Below, piece after piece: positions 1 to 8,894 of a stretch of 64,000 bases of DNA. Each line of letters starts with the position of its first letter. Position 1 is the stretch's first letter. A model generated the notes under the pieces. That model saw only the letters and a list, made by a program, of their open reading frames with translations. It did not search any database and had not been told where the DNA came from. The translations under genes were made by a program, and so were the position numbers. Source of the stretch: Anaerobacterium chartisolvens (lineage in GTDB: Bacteria > Bacillota > Clostridia > Acetivibrionales > DSM-27016); the NCBI RefSeq assembly GCF_003337415.1, contig NZ_QPJT01000016.1, positions 1 through 64,000 on the forward strand. The letters run 5' to 3'.

Positions 1-159
1 GTGCTGTGCGGGCTGGGCTACAGGCAAATCTGCGGCAGCATGCACAACATAACCATATCCGGCTGCTCACGCATGTTTGCGAGGGGCTATGAGCTACTTA
101 GCTCGGGCAATCCTATGTACCAAAGCGTGTTCGATGAGCTGGCAGGCTTAAGCGTATAG
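1..159 (+). CDS. C-terminal end of an unidentified protein (partial)
   Basis: The frame is open from the first base of the window to a TAG at 157-159 and encodes the last 52 residues of a protein whose start lies outside the window. The tail contains three cysteines and a stretch beginning MHNITISGCSRMFARGYELL. I do not recognise the family. Codon use resembles that of neighbouring genes. It runs towards the minus-strand agrD gene, so the two units converge. It is not an AgrB end that I can recognise, although AgrB would be expected somewhere near agrD. Confidence 0.5.
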   Translation: MLCGLGYRQICGSMHNITISGCSRMFARGYELLSSGNPMYQSVFDELAGLSV

Positions 160-498
160 TGTCTTACCCCTCCACACAAAAGGCAAATATCCCAAACCCC
201 TACAAAAACTTTATAGCCGTGAATTCACTTCAACAGAACCATAGTGAGTCTTATTAAGGATGACGCTCTTTTCCTGTTGCCATATATTTTAAAAATCAAC
301 ACTATTAGATCTCTAAAAATCACCACAGAACAGCCATGACTTTTCCGACACAGGAGAATACAGGAGAATACGTGAAAACGATTGGTAGGGAACACCCCCT
401 GTGGCGTTCCGCTCCCATGACGTTGCCGCTTTATTTTCAAGAAATGTCCCCATTCACAAGGGGGGCTGCCGCAGCAGCCCGCCCTCTGCCTCCTGCCG
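160..498. other. Intergenic region downstream of agrD, no gene supported
   Basis: This convergent 339-base stretch contains short inverted repeats, for example GGCTGC/GCAGCC near 466-481 and GGAACACCCC/GGCGTTCC near 390-410, which may help end the agr transcript. None is followed by a clear U tract. Short open frames here on both strands lack ribosome binding sites and have no recognisable product. In particular no agrB-like frame is present. Confidence 0.4.
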
Positions 499-636
499 CT
501 ATTTATTTTCAGACAGGCATTTTGGAACCTTAGGCTGGTAGTAGTAAAAACCGCATGCACAACCTGCACTTAATGCTGCAATTAATGCAAGAACTCCGCT
601 AACGATGGAGAATACACCATAAAATCTCTTCTTCAT
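499..636 (-). CDS. agrD: AgrD-like cyclic lactone autoinducer prepeptide
   Basis: A 45-residue precursor preceded by a strong GGAGGTGA ribosome binding site six bases before the ATG. It has the three parts of AgrD peptides: a basic amphipathic N-terminus (MKKRFYGVF), a hydrophobic middle (VSGVLALIAALSAG), and a cysteine core followed by the conserved tail, here CACGFYYYQPKVPKCL. In known Agr systems AgrB cleaves the tail and closes a thiolactone on the core cysteine; the exported ring is sensed by AgrC. The exact ring here cannot be read off, but C-G-F-Y-Y/Y is the natural candidate. The gene sits directly downstream of a membrane sensor-like gene on the same strand. No agrB is visible in the window. 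Confidence 0.88.
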   Translation of the reverse strand: MKKRFYGVFSIVSGVLALIAALSAGCACGFYYYQPKVPKCLSENK

Positions 637-669
637 AATAGTCACCTCCAATCACGAATAAAAAATTTT

Positions 670-1488
670 TTACTTCTCTTTGCCTTTGATTTCCTGAATA
701 AGCTCAACTGCCTCATTTATTTTATTGCATTGAAGCAAAGTTTCAATTTTATCAAACGCATACCGGGCACTTTCCTCCAGCTCTGTATACTGCCTATATC
801 CCTTTGATATAATTCCCCCTATCGTATCGTATAAAAGCTTAAAAACAGCAAAATTAAATCCAAAAACCATTAAAAGAATTGATACTGAATAAAGGGTCTG
901 ATATATTAACGACATCGTATGCCAATACGTATAGAATATAAAAGCAAAGGCATTTTCTAAAGAAACCAGTATTAAGGCACATGAAATAAAATTTTTATGG
1001 AAGCGGTGATCAAGTCTCGTAGCTACCATGATGTCATACCTCCACAGAAACACCGCGGACGCTATCTGGATGGCCCTCGTAGGCAAGCAATACAGCACAT
1101 ACCAGTGATAGGCGTTCTGAAAACTTTCAATCCCATTGCAAATGTAAGTAATAATATAAGGGGTATAGGCATTCTCCATTGTTGAAGAGGCTAAATATGT
1201 AAATGAAACCGCAAGAAGTATATATGTAAATTTGAGCCTGTATACCACAAGTATTATTAAAACATAAGCGATCTGATGCAGTATAACACTTGTAATTATA
1301 TTGGGCGATGCCGGACGGATAAACCATGAGGCCGTCAGCATAAGCACTATGGAAATAGTAAAACGGAGGATATTAGCCTTGTTTATTTTAAGCCTGCCCT
1401 TTGACCCTGCAAAGAGCAGCATAATTATCAGATTTAAAACTGCCTCGGGAAGTGATAGAAAAAACAGCATATATATATTCATAACCAT
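670..1488 (-). CDS. AgrC-like membrane sensor protein without a histidine kinase domain
   Basis: A 272-residue protein with about six hydrophobic segments over residues 1-215, then a short cytoplasmic tail of about 55 residues that looks like a helical hairpin (YTELEESARYAFDKIETLLQ, then a second helix). The tail resembles the dimerisation/phosphoacceptor helices of AgrC/Spo0B-type kinases, but the expected R-H-D-F pattern reads R-Y-A-F and there is no GHKL ATPase domain before the stop. The chosen start (ATG at 1488) has AAGGGGGTG nine bases upstream; a longer frame begins at 1509. It ends 33 bases before agrD, so the pair is probably one transcript. The role as a peptide-binding or modulatory receptor is inferred from topology and position only. 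Confidence 0.6.
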   Translation of the reverse strand: MVMNIYMLFFLSLPEAVLNLIIMLLFAGSKGRLKINKANILRFTISIVLMLTASWFIRPASPNIITSVILHQIAYVLIILVVYRLKFTYILLAVSFTYLASSTMENAYTPYIITYICNGIESFQNAYHWYVLYCLPTRAIQIASAVFLWRYDIMVATRLDHRFHKNFISCALILVSLENAFAFIFYTYWHTMSLIYQTLYSVSILLMVFGFNFAVFKLLYDTIGGIISKGYRQYTELEESARYAFDKIETLLQCNKINEAVELIQEIKGKEK

Positions 1489-1732
1489 GCAAAACACCCC
1501 CTTTTGCACCTTATTTTGTACTATTATACTACTATAAAATTACATTAAAGTAAACTATTATAGGGTAATTTTGTACATATTTCCCGAAAAGAGTATTTCT
1601 GTAGATTTTTAAAGACGCTAAAATATCTGGTTTTATGCCTTTAAAATCTTTTTTCTTCATAGAAAATTCTTTTTATTTATGCGGGAAATTTATTTGTCTG
1701 ATGCATAAGGGTTTTGTCTTAAATAATTAAAG

Positions 1733-1763
1733 AGGGGGGACATTTTTGAGAAATGTCCCCCCT
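1733..1763 (-). terminator. Probable rho-independent terminator of tyrS
   Basis: A near-perfect inverted repeat (AGGGGGGACATTT paired with AAATGTCCCCCCT around a five-base loop) lies just beyond the tyrS stop. On the minus strand it is followed by CTTTAATTATTT, a moderately U-rich tail. The stem is very stable. Confidence 0.7.
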
Positions 1764-1777
1764 CCGCAGCGGCTTTT

Positions 1778-3010
1778 TCAGCCTGAGATTATTATCCTGT
1801 TAAAGCTCTTTTTGCCTCTCTGCAGAAGCATCTTACCATCCGGAAAATCTTCCTTCTTCATAATAGCGTCAATATCCGATACCTTTTTCTCGTTTACATA
1901 TACTCCCCCCTGCTGCACAGCTCTTCTAGCTTCGCTCTTTGACGGAGTAAGTCCCGAAATTGTCAGAAGGTCAATGAGCCGGATTCCGTCTGACAGCATC
2001 TCCTCCGTAATCTCGGTGCATGGTACAGAATCGGAATTTCCCGCACCTGAAAAAAGCGCTTCGGCAGCGGTTCTGGCCTTTACGGCCTCTTCCTCCCCAT
2101 GTACCAGCTTGGTAACCTCAAAGGCCAGAATCTTTTTTGCCTCGTTAATCTCGGCATCCTTGAGTGAGGATAAGCGGGTAACCTCATCCATCGGTATAAA
2201 GGTTAAAAGCGATAGACACTTTTTAACATCACTGTCCTGCACATTTCTCCAGTATTGGTAAAAATCATAGGGAGAGGTTTTTTCAGGATTCAGCCACAGA
2301 GCGCCCTTCTCGGTTTTTCCCATCTTCTTTCCTTCACTGGTGGTGAGCAGAGAAAATGTCATTCCGAAGGCTTCCTTTCCCTCCGTTCTTCGTATCAATT
2401 CCACTCCCCCTATTATGTTTGACCACTGGTCATCTCCTCCAAGCTGTATAAAGCATCCGTATTTTCTGAACAGCTCAAGAAAATCATAGCTCTGCATGAG
2501 CATGTAATTAAACTCTATAAAGGACAGCCCCTTCCCCTCCATCCTGCTTTTGAAGCAGTCAAAGGTAAGCATTCTGTTTACCGAAAAATGCACTCCGATA
2601 TCCCTTAAAAATTTTACATAGTTCAGCTCCAGCAGCCAGTCGGCATTGTCTACCATTATGGCCCTGTCATTGCTGAAGTCTATAAACTGGGAAATTTGAT
2701 TTTTAAAGCAGGCTGCGTTTGAGTCTATCTCCTCCCGCGTCATCATTCTTCTCATATCGGTTTTGCCGGTAGGATCGCCCACCATGGCAGTACCGCCTCC
2801 AACAAGAGCTATGGGCCTGTGCCCTGCCCTTTGCATATGCGCCATAGCCATTAACGGCACAAAATGGCCGACATGAAGGCTGTCCGCAGTCGGATCAAAG
2901 CCGGTGTAAAAGGTTACCTTTTCTTTTTCCAGAAGCTCCTTTAACGGCTCCCTGTGAGTCATCTGCTGTATAAATCCTCTTTCTGTAAGGACATCAAATA
3001 TGTTTGACAT
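1778..3010 (-). CDS. tyrS: Tyrosyl-tRNA synthetase
   Basis: A 410-residue class I aminoacyl-tRNA synthetase that charges tRNA-Tyr with tyrosine in the cytoplasm. The HIGH-type signature reads HVGH at residues 46-49 and the KMSKS-type loop reads KMGKT near residue 230. The catalytic domain carries the tyrosine-pocket motif [12 protein letters not shown], and an S4 RNA-binding domain ([17 protein letters not shown]) fills the C-terminus. Length is normal for bacterial TyrRS. It has its own promoter and a T-box leader that ends about 25 bases before the ATG, so it is expected to be switched on by uncharged tRNA-Tyr. Confidence 0.97.
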   Translation of the reverse strand: MSNIFDVLTERGFIQQMTHREPLKELLEKEKVTFYTGFDPTADSLHVGHFVPLMAMAHMQRAGHRPIALVGGGTAMVGDPTGKTDMRRMMTREEIDSNAACFKNQISQFIDFSNDRAIMVDNADWLLELNYVKFLRDIGVHFSVNRMLTFDCFKSRMEGKGLSFIEFNYMLMQSYDFLELFRKYGCFIQLGGDDQWSNIIGGVELIRRTEGKEAFGMTFSLLTTSEGKKMGKTEKGALWLNPEKTSPYDFYQYWRNVQDSDVKKCLSLLTFIPMDEVTRLSSLKDAEINEAKKILAFEVTKLVHGEEEAVKARTAAEALFSGAGNSDSVPCTEITEEMLSDGIRLIDLLTISGLTPSKSEARRAVQQGGVYVNEKKVSDIDAIMKKEDFPDGKMLLQRGKKSFNRIIISG

Positions 3011-3035
3011 TTTTTAGCCACTCCCTTTTCAAATA

Positions 3036-3067
3036 TAAAAAAGCCCTTCAATCCCTGTATAAAGGAC
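3036..3067 (-). terminator. T-box terminator hairpin of the tyrS leader
   Basis: GTCCTT pairs with AAGGGC (one G-U pair) around a loop and is followed on the minus strand by a run of six U. It overlaps the 3' side of the antiterminator, as expected for transcriptional attenuation. Confidence 0.75.
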
Positions 3068-3373
3068 GAAAGACTCCGTGGTACCACCTTAATTTGCATC
3101 AACATAAATTACTGTATAATGCCTTGCTTCGATATAACGGTCTGCCCCGGCACACGCTTAAATGCACAGCTCCAAAGCCGTATTTCGCCGTCCGCCCTAA
3201 AAAAAGGCATTCCACGTACTGCAGCCCTTTCACCTGCCGGACTGCTCTCTTGCCGGCACCTGTATCCAAGATGCCTTGTAACCGTGTACGACTACTTGAA
3301 TGAAATTCCTAAAGCCCCTATAGACAGAAATTTCATATGCTCTTTCATTGCTTTTAAAAACATTTCAAATTTA
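3036..3373 (-). promoter_or_regulatory. T-box leader (tRNA-Tyr sensing) upstream of tyrS
   Basis: The leader contains the T-box core AAGGTGGTACCACGGAG at 3074-3090 (minus strand), including the UGG bulge that pairs with the tRNA acceptor end. A long structured region upstream, back to the promoter, is large enough for Stem I. A competing terminator follows at once (3036-3067). The specifier codon could not be assigned by eye; Tyr UAC triplets occur in the 5' part. By family knowledge, uncharged tRNA stabilises the antiterminator. Confidence 0.9.
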
Positions 3374-3379
3374 TTTTTC

Positions 3380-3408
3380 ATTATAATGCATATACTTCCC
3401 TATTTCAA
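3380..3408 (-). promoter_or_regulatory. Sigma-A promoter for the tyrS T-box transcript
   Basis: TTGAAA (-35) and a perfect TATAAT (-10) separated by exactly 17 bases on the minus strand. It overlaps the 3' end of the preceding trkA gene and places the transcription start near 3373. Confidence 0.75.
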
Positions 3409-4056
3409 GAAATAATTTTTCAATTCCTCCTGATCATGCTGAGAGGAAACGGCAATCACCAAATCACCCATTCTAAGAACAGTATACCCGTTGGGGATAA
3501 TAACCTCTTCATCCCTTATTATGGAGACAATTACGCAATCCACAGGCAGGCCTATATCCCTAAGACTCTTTTCACATACCGGGCTGTCGGGCTTCACAAT
3601 AATTTCACTTAGCACAATTCTGCCGTTTTTCATTTTCATAAGCGTCTTCATCCCTGAGTAGTCGACCTCCTGCTCTATCAAATCGGCTATTATGGATGTG
3701 CTGCTCACGGCAATATCCACGCCCAGACGCTCAAACACTGTAATGTTTTTAGGGTTATTGACTCTGGCTATAGTCCGTCTTACGCCAAAGCTTCTCTTAG
3801 CCAGCTGGCAGGAAATGAGGTTATCCTCATCCTTTCCCGTAACCGCAATAAAAATATCCGCTCTTTGAACCTCCGCACTGGATAGATCGTCCAGCTTTGT
3901 ACCGTCGCCATTAATAACGGGGATGTTAAGCTGTGTGGATATTTTTTGGCACAGCTCCATCTGTCTCTCTATAACTACAACCCTATGCTTATAGGGCATG
4001 AGGGTTTTACAAAGGTAATACCCTATTTTACCCCCGCCCGCTATAACTATATACAT
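3400..4056 (-). CDS. TrkA/KtrA-type potassium uptake regulatory protein (second of a pair)
   Basis: A 218-residue cytoplasmic protein with an N-terminal Rossmann RCK-N domain (GGGKIG at residues 7-12, acidic V-V-V-I-E at the end of the second strand) and a C-terminal RCK-C domain (about residues 135-218). Such subunits form octameric rings that bind NAD(H) or nucleotides and gate Trk/Ktr potassium transporters. Its neighbour upstream is a homologue of nearly the same size. Together they look like the two halves of the double-length TrkA found in proteobacteria. No membrane TrkH/KtrB gene is in the window. Confidence 0.9.
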   Translation of the reverse strand: MYIVIAGGGKIGYYLCKTLMPYKHRVVVIERQMELCQKISTQLNIPVINGDGTKLDDLSSAEVQRADIFIAVTGKDEDNLISCQLAKRSFGVRRTIARVNNPKNITVFERLGVDIAVSSTSIIADLIEQEVDYSGMKTLMKMKNGRIVLSEIIVKPDSPVCEKSLRDIGLPVDCVIVSIIRDEEVIIPNGYTVLRMGDLVIAVSSQHDQEELKNYFLK

Positions 4057-4142
4057 CCCTTACCCTCCACTCCCCCAGCTCCTTGGTCGGTGTCCTGCCT
4101 GCCATAGACAAATTCTGTCTCAGGACATCGGTTTTTAGAATA

Positions 4143-4757
4143 TCAGTCAACCATTTCACTTATTACGAGAATATCATCATCAGCGAGCTTTATGCCCGGA
4201 TTGGCAAAAATAAACCTTCCCTTCTGCACTATCCCGAAAATAGCGGTTCCGGCCTTTAGCTTTATACTGGTCACCCTTTTCCCTTGGTACCCCTTGGGTA
4301 TTTTTTTATACTTAAAGGAAAACACGTTGCTGCCTATTATGTGATGGCATGAATTCTCTTCCCCAAGTACTATTGAGCGTATTACATCCGCAGTCATGTT
4401 TGTCGGGCATATGGTTTCAAGCCCAAACTCATGAAAGACATGCTCACGGGCAGGATTATAAATTCTTGCTATAACCCGGGGCACCTTGAAAATTTCTTTG
4501 GCAACCTGACAGGCCATTACGTTTATATTATCGTCAGGAGTAACTGCAGCCAGAGCATACGCCGTCTCTATCCCCGCTTGCTTTAAAACATCCTGATCTA
4601 TGGGCACTCCTGTGACAGTTACCCCGTTAAAACCCCCGCCCAAGCTCTTAAAGTTGTTACTGTCATTATCCACAATAACAACATCATGCCCCTCATCGGA
4701 CAAAATCCTCGCAAGTCCGGAGCCTACCTTACCGCACCCGATAACAATTATCTGCAT
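4143..4757 (-). CDS. TrkA/KtrA-type potassium uptake regulatory protein (first of a pair)
   Basis: A 204-residue single-unit TrkA protein with a nucleotide-binding Rossmann fold (GCGKVG at residues 7-12, VVIVDND after the second strand) and an RCK-C domain over roughly residues 130-204. It lies 86 bases upstream of the second TrkA gene on the same strand, so the two probably form one unit. The role is potassium channel gating in response to bound nucleotide. It differs enough in sequence from its neighbour to suggest an old duplication and possibly hetero-oligomers. Confidence 0.9.
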   Translation of the reverse strand: MQIIVIGCGKVGSGLARILSDEGHDVVIVDNDSNNFKSLGGGFNGVTVTGVPIDQDVLKQAGIETAYALAAVTPDDNINVMACQVAKEIFKVPRVIARIYNPAREHVFHEFGLETICPTNMTADVIRSIVLGEENSCHHIIGSNVFSFKYKKIPKGYQGKRVTSIKLKAGTAIFGIVQKGRFIFANPGIKLADDDILVISEMVD

Positions 4758-5028
4758 AAATATTCCTCCCGGTTACCCCGTGACAAATAGTAAGCGTTAT
4801 AAAAATTCAATGCTACTATATTATCTTAATGCCCATGAAATGTATACCTCCATTTTTTTTAAAATTGTCATATACCGGGCATACCTCTGCCGTTTAGCGG
4901 GCTTTATTTAAGCTACACGCATTAAATCTATCTGTCAGTCCTTTTTGCTCGTGTTCTTACAAAACATAATTTTTAAACAAAAGGCAAAAAATATTACAAC
5001 GAAATATTTACTATGAGAGGATGATAAT

Positions 5029-5724
5029 TTGCTTATAATTTTTGTCAGAACATTAATACTGTACGGTATTGTCATCGTAATAATGAGATTGATGGGAAAA
5101 AGGCAGATAGGCCAGCTTCAGCCCTTCGAGCTGGTGGTGGCAATAATGATTTCAGATCTTGCAGCCGTTCCTATGCAAAACACCGGAATACCGTTGATTA
5201 ACGGTATAATCCCAATTGTCACCCTGCTAATCGCTCAAGTCACAATGTCTCTGATAGCCATTAAAAGTACAAAAGCAAGATCTATAATATGTGGCAGTCC
5301 AAGCATACTAATCCGCAATGGAGAAATAGATCAGCACATGCTTACAAAAGAAATGTACACTATAAACGATCTTCTTGAGCAGTTGAGAAGTAAAAATATA
5401 CCCAATATCGCAGACGTTGAATTTGCAATACTTGAAACAAACGGGCAGCTGAGCGTAATACCAAAATCACAGAAAAGGCCGGTAACCCCTGAGGATCTGA
5501 GTATAGCTACAAAATACGAGGGGATACCTCTTGACCTGATTATTGACGGCGAAATAAACAAAAAAAACCTTTGCAAGGCCCGGCTGGACGAGAGCTGGCT
5601 TATACGGGAGTTAAACAAGCTTTCCGTTAAAAGCCCCCGGGAGGTATTCTTTGCCAGCCTTGACAGCTCGGGAAACATATTCTGTCAGCGTAAGAACGAT
5701 AACCATAAGGAGGAAGCAACATAA
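5029..5724 (+). CDS. DUF421 (YetF-type) membrane protein
   Basis: A 231-residue protein starting at a TTG with GAGAGGATG a few bases upstream. Three hydrophobic segments occupy about residues 1-75, followed by a soluble domain with the DUF421 hallmark GSPSILIRNGEID and a run through DVEFAILETNGQLSVIPK. YetF-type proteins are found in spore formers and sit in the membrane; their biochemical role is not settled. The stop overlaps the ATG of the next gene by one base (TAATG), which indicates translational coupling to the DUF4363 protein. Confidence 0.88.
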   Translation: MLIIFVRTLILYGIVIVIMRLMGKRQIGQLQPFELVVAIMISDLAAVPMQNTGIPLINGIIPIVTLLIAQVTMSLIAIKSTKARSIICGSPSILIRNGEIDQHMLTKEMYTINDLLEQLRSKNIPNIADVEFAILETNGQLSVIPKSQKRPVTPEDLSIATKYEGIPLDLIIDGEINKKNLCKARLDESWLIRELNKLSVKSPREVFFASLDSSGNIFCQRKNDNHKEEAT

Positions 5725-6113
5725 TGCATACACTGAAAATAGCTGCTTCTATAGCTGTACTGTTAGTGCTGATTATCACAGCAGGCATTTACACAAATCA
5801 CGCACTGCTCTCAAGTTCTAAAAAGCTGGAAGCACATATAATAAAAATTGAGGAAGCCAGTAAATCCGAAAAATGGGCTTCCGCCAAAGAACAGCTCGAT
5901 ATGGCAAATGCTTTATGGGATAATACGGAGGGTGCCTGGTCAGTGCTGATAGATCATATAGAAATTGATAACATAAAGGAGCTTTTTGTGCGCACAGAAA
6001 AATATATAGAGACACAAAACCAGTCCATGACTCTGGCAGAGACTGCTGCGTTAAAGCAGTGCATCAGCAATATTCCTAAAAAAGAGAATTTCAATATTAA
6101 GAATATTTTTTAA
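5724..6113 (+). CDS. DUF4363 family protein
   Basis: A 129-residue protein with one N-terminal membrane segment (IAASIAVLLVLIITAGIYTN) and an extracytoplasmic helical domain of alternating charged and hydrophobic residues, W-rich in the middle (KWASAKEQLDMANALW). DUF4363 proteins are regularly found next to DUF421 proteins in clostridia; the coupled start here supports a shared function. No catalytic motif is visible. It ends four bases before the convergent exchanger gene. Confidence 0.8.
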   Translation: MHTLKIAASIAVLLVLIITAGIYTNHALLSSSKKLEAHIIKIEEASKSEKWASAKEQLDMANALWDNTEGAWSVLIDHIEIDNIKELFVRTEKYIETQNQSMTLAETAALKQCISNIPKKENFNIKNIF

Positions 6114-6117
6114 GCTC

Positions 6118-7116
6118 CTAAAAAATAAAGCTTAAAAACAGCACATAAAACAATCCGCTCGCCAGAAGGGGCAAAGGAGTAAGCCTGCCTTTAATCCTCA
6201 GCCATAAAAGCACCATGCCTGACGAAAGTATAGCCGAAGCGAAGCTTACGAGGGCTGTCATATCCAGCCTCCAGGAGGTTGCAAGTATACCTATGCTTAC
6301 AGGTATGCACGCTTGAAACACCATAGCCCCGGTAATGTTTCCCAGCGCCAGAGTGTCTTTTTTTTTGCTTATCCATATAACACTATTGAACTTTTCGGGA
6401 AGCTCTGTGGCCACAGGCGCTATTATGATGGACAAAACCAATACGGGAAGCCCCAAAGCCCCCGATATATCCTCAATAATGTTTACAAACAAATGCGCTC
6501 CAAGAACTATCCCAAGCAAGGATATAAAAATCTGAAGCAAAATCACTCTCAAGGCCGGCCTCATGTTAAGCAGCTCCCCTAAATACAGGCTTCCCGGGTC
6601 TAAGTGTCCCGACTTATCATTTTTGACTGTTATTGCTATGTAATATATATAGAAGCATATTAAGAAAACAGCAATTATATATTTAACAGTCAAAGCATTT
6701 ATAAATCCCGCGCAAATACCCGTACTGTAAGCAATTATAAAAAATGACAAATCCCTGCCGAGTATTTTATTGTTTATAAGCATCGCCATGCCTGATTTTC
6801 TCTTTTTATAAAAAACCAGTACGCTCAGGCCGGACAGAAAAAAGGCAAGGGTGCTGAGCATAAACGGGGCTCCTATAATTGCACCTATGCCTATTTCCTG
6901 ACGCATTCCTCCATTGCCTGAAAGAAATATTGCTATTATGGGTATCATTGTTTCAGGAAGGCAGGTTCCCACTGCTGAAAGTATGCTGCCCACCACCCCG
7001 TCCCCCATATTCAGCCTCTTGCCCAGCCATTCAATACCATTTGTAAACAGTTCACAGCTTACTAAAATTATCGCAAGACTCAAAACCAAACCCAATATAT
7101 GAATTAACATAGCCAA
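6118..7116 (-). CDS. Sodium/calcium exchanger family (CaCA) membrane protein
   Basis: A 332-residue integral membrane protein with about ten hydrophobic segments. The two inverted repeat motifs of the CaCA family are recognisable: GTCLPE within the first half and APVATELPEKF within the second half, each carrying the ion-binding glutamate. It probably exchanges a divalent cation against sodium or protons across the cytoplasmic membrane; the substrate cannot be assigned from sequence. It is transcribed convergently with the DUF4363 gene, and a short AAGC/GCTT repeat at the junction may end both transcripts. Confidence 0.88.
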   Translation of the reverse strand: MAMLIHILGLVLSLAIILVSCELFTNGIEWLGKRLNMGDGVVGSILSAVGTCLPETMIPIIAIFLSGNGGMRQEIGIGAIIGAPFMLSTLAFFLSGLSVLVFYKKRKSGMAMLINNKILGRDLSFFIIAYSTGICAGFINALTVKYIIAVFLICFYIYYIAITVKNDKSGHLDPGSLYLGELLNMRPALRVILLQIFISLLGIVLGAHLFVNIIEDISGALGLPVLVLSIIIAPVATELPEKFNSVIWISKKKDTLALGNITGAMVFQACIPVSIGILATSWRLDMTALVSFASAILSSGMVLLWLRIKGRLTPLPLLASGLFYVLFLSFIF

Positions 7117-7348
7117 TCTCTCTTCCGGCTCTTTTATAATATGCTCTGCAAATGCGCAGCCTGCTGATCTTTCCCTCTAAGCTTGCATCTATACAATATA
7201 TTCGGCTATGTACCGCGAAATGTATTTCTTTTTGCGAAAAATGCCCCATATATAAAAAAAGACTTATAACATGATCCCATACCCTTAAAGGTATAAAATA
7301 ATGCTAAAAGCCTAAGCCGGTATGTCACCTGCGATTTGTCAATACTGT

Positions 7349-8149
7349 TTACTTGATTTTGCTTCTTAAAGCCTCATACATTAAAAGAGCCCCCGCTACC
7401 GAAGCATTTAGAGATTCAGCTCTCCCCGCCATGGGGATCTTAACCAGTAAATCGGCACAGTGCGCAACCTCGTCGCTTATTCCGTTGGCCTCATTTCCTA
7501 TTACAACAGCGGAGTTTGTCCATGAGGGTATGTCGAAGTAGTCCACGCTTCCACCTGGATGTGAGGCATATATTTTAAATCCGCGGGCTTTAAGCGTAAG
7601 AGCCGTTTGAGCCAGATCATCACTTACGCAAACAGGGATATGAAAGACCGAGCCCATAGTGGCCCTCAGCACCTTGGGGTTATAAATATCCACACACCCC
7701 TTTGATGCTATAATCCCTTGAACGCCTGCGGCATCAGCGGTTCTTATTATAGTTCCCATATTCCCGGGGTCCTGGATTGAATCGAGAAGAACAAGAAAGC
7801 TGCACTCTCCGCTCATCAGCCTGTCTGTCTGAAAATAATCCGGCTTTATTACGGCAAGAATCCCTTGGGGATTTTCAGTGTCTGAGATCTCCTTAAAAAG
7901 CTTTTGGGGCAGTATATAAACTTCATATCCTATGCTGTCCCCATCTGAAAGAAACCCCTGCACCGCTCCGCTCTCATACAATTCCTCCGAAATCAAAAGC
8001 TTCTGGATTTGAGCCCTCTCCTTAACAGCCTCCTCAACAAACCTTGTGCCCTCTATGAAAAAAAGGCCCCTGCCCTCACGGTGCTTTCTGGATTTTAAAA
8101 GCTTTACTTCCTTCACCAGGGGGTTATTACCGCTTGTAATATAATTCAT
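7349..8149 (-). CDS. TrmH/SpoU-type RNA 2'-O-ribose methyltransferase
   Basis: A 266-residue protein with an N-terminal substrate-binding domain (about residues 1-95) and a SPOUT methyltransferase domain with all three motifs: LDSIQDPGNMGTIIRTADAAG region near 120-140, VIGNEANGIS near 215, and IPMAGRAESLNASVAGALL near 235-255. It methylates ribose in rRNA or tRNA using S-adenosylmethionine; the exact nucleotide is not predictable. It follows rplT on the same strand, as in many Firmicutes. Confidence 0.92.
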   Translation of the reverse strand: MNYITSGNNPLVKEVKLLKSRKHREGRGLFFIEGTRFVEEAVKERAQIQKLLISEELYESGAVQGFLSDGDSIGYEVYILPQKLFKEISDTENPQGILAVIKPDYFQTDRLMSGECSFLVLLDSIQDPGNMGTIIRTADAAGVQGIIASKGCVDIYNPKVLRATMGSVFHIPVCVSDDLAQTALTLKARGFKIYASHPGGSVDYFDIPSWTNSAVVIGNEANGISDEVAHCADLLVKIPMAGRAESLNASVAGALLMYEALRSKIK

Positions 8150-8188
8150 AACAATAACACTCCGAAACCTTTTATTGCACCAACAAAT

Positions 8189-8210
8189 AAGGAGCTCTAA
8201 GAGCTCCTCT
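8189..8210 (-). terminator. Hairpin after rplT (possible weak terminator)
   Basis: A perfect AGGAGCTC/GAGCTCCT inverted repeat with a three-base loop follows the rplT stop on the minus strand and runs into TTATTTGTT. The U tract is interrupted, so termination may be partial, allowing some read-through into the methyltransferase gene. Confidence 0.45.
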
Positions 8211-8219
8211 CATTATGCT

Positions 8220-8573
8220 TTATATTGCGTTTTTTGCTTTCTCTGCCAATTGTGCAAAAGCGGTAGCATCATTAATCGCCATATCGGCAAGAACCTTTCT
8301 GTTTAAGGAAACACCTGACTTCTTCAGGCCGTTTATAAACCTGCTATAGGACATTCCGTTTATTCTGGCAGCGGCGTTTATTCTCGCTATCCAAAGCTTT
8401 CTAAAATCTCTCTTCTTGGCCTTTCTGTCTCTGTATGCATATACAAGAGACTTCATTACGGCCTGATTGGCCAATCTGAAAAGCTTGCTCTTTGCTCCAA
8501 AATACCCTTTGGCAAGCTTAAGAATCTTTTTATGTCTTGCACGGGTTCTAACCGCACCTTTAACTCTTGACAT
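8220..8573 (-). CDS. rplT: 50S ribosomal protein L20
   Basis: A 117-residue basic protein with the L20 signature ([22 protein letters not shown] at the N-terminus and [20 protein letters not shown] in the middle), of standard length. L20 binds 23S rRNA early in large-subunit assembly. In Firmicutes it also represses its own operon by binding the infC leader, and the leader here has the elements for that. Last ribosomal gene of the infC-rpmI-rplT unit. Confidence 0.98.
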   Translation of the reverse strand: MSRVKGAVRTRARHKKILKLAKGYFGAKSKLFRLANQAVMKSLVYAYRDRKAKKRDFRKLWIARINAAARINGMSYSRFINGLKKSGVSLNRKVLADMAINDATAFAQLAEKAKNAI

Positions 8574-8594
8574 GTGTATACTCCTCCTTAAATA

Positions 8595-8792
8595 TTAAGC
8601 ATATGGAATAAGCTTTTTAATGGTAGCTGCATTGGCAGGCGACGCATAAGCAGTCAGTCTGTGGTGCTTTTTCGCCTTTCTATCTTTAGATACAAGCCTG
8701 TGGCTTCTCCATGCATGACCCATTTTGACTTTTCCCTTGGCAGTCAGCTTAAATCTCTTCTTTGACGCACTGTGAGTTTTTAACTTTGGCAT
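8595..8792 (-). CDS. rpmI: 50S ribosomal protein L35
   Basis: A 65-residue highly basic protein beginning PKLKTHSASKKRFKLTAKGK, the family signature, and ending in the usual IKKLIPY. It is a structural protein of the large subunit. It lies 21 bases upstream of rplT and about 100 bases downstream of infC, the order conserved across bacteria. Confidence 0.98.
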   Translation of the reverse strand: MPKLKTHSASKKRFKLTAKGKVKMGHAWRSHRLVSKDRKAKKHHRLTAYASPANAATIKKLIPYA

Positions 8793-8894
8793 ATCATTTT
8801 CCTCCTATACTCTATGCAAATATAAACTTACAAAAGGCATTTAAAATTTACAGCATCCACTAATTTTATATTAATTGCTTTAAGCAATAAGCTC

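Noticed and set aside
1-159. Assignment of the left-edge fragment to a sporulation or Agr protein
   Set aside because: Only 52 residues are visible and none of the motifs I compared matched; left as unknown.
225-569. 114-codon minus-strand frame overlapping agrD as a possible AgrB
   Set aside because: It has no membrane segments, no conserved His/Cys pair and no ribosome binding site, and it overlaps the well-supported agrD gene in another frame.
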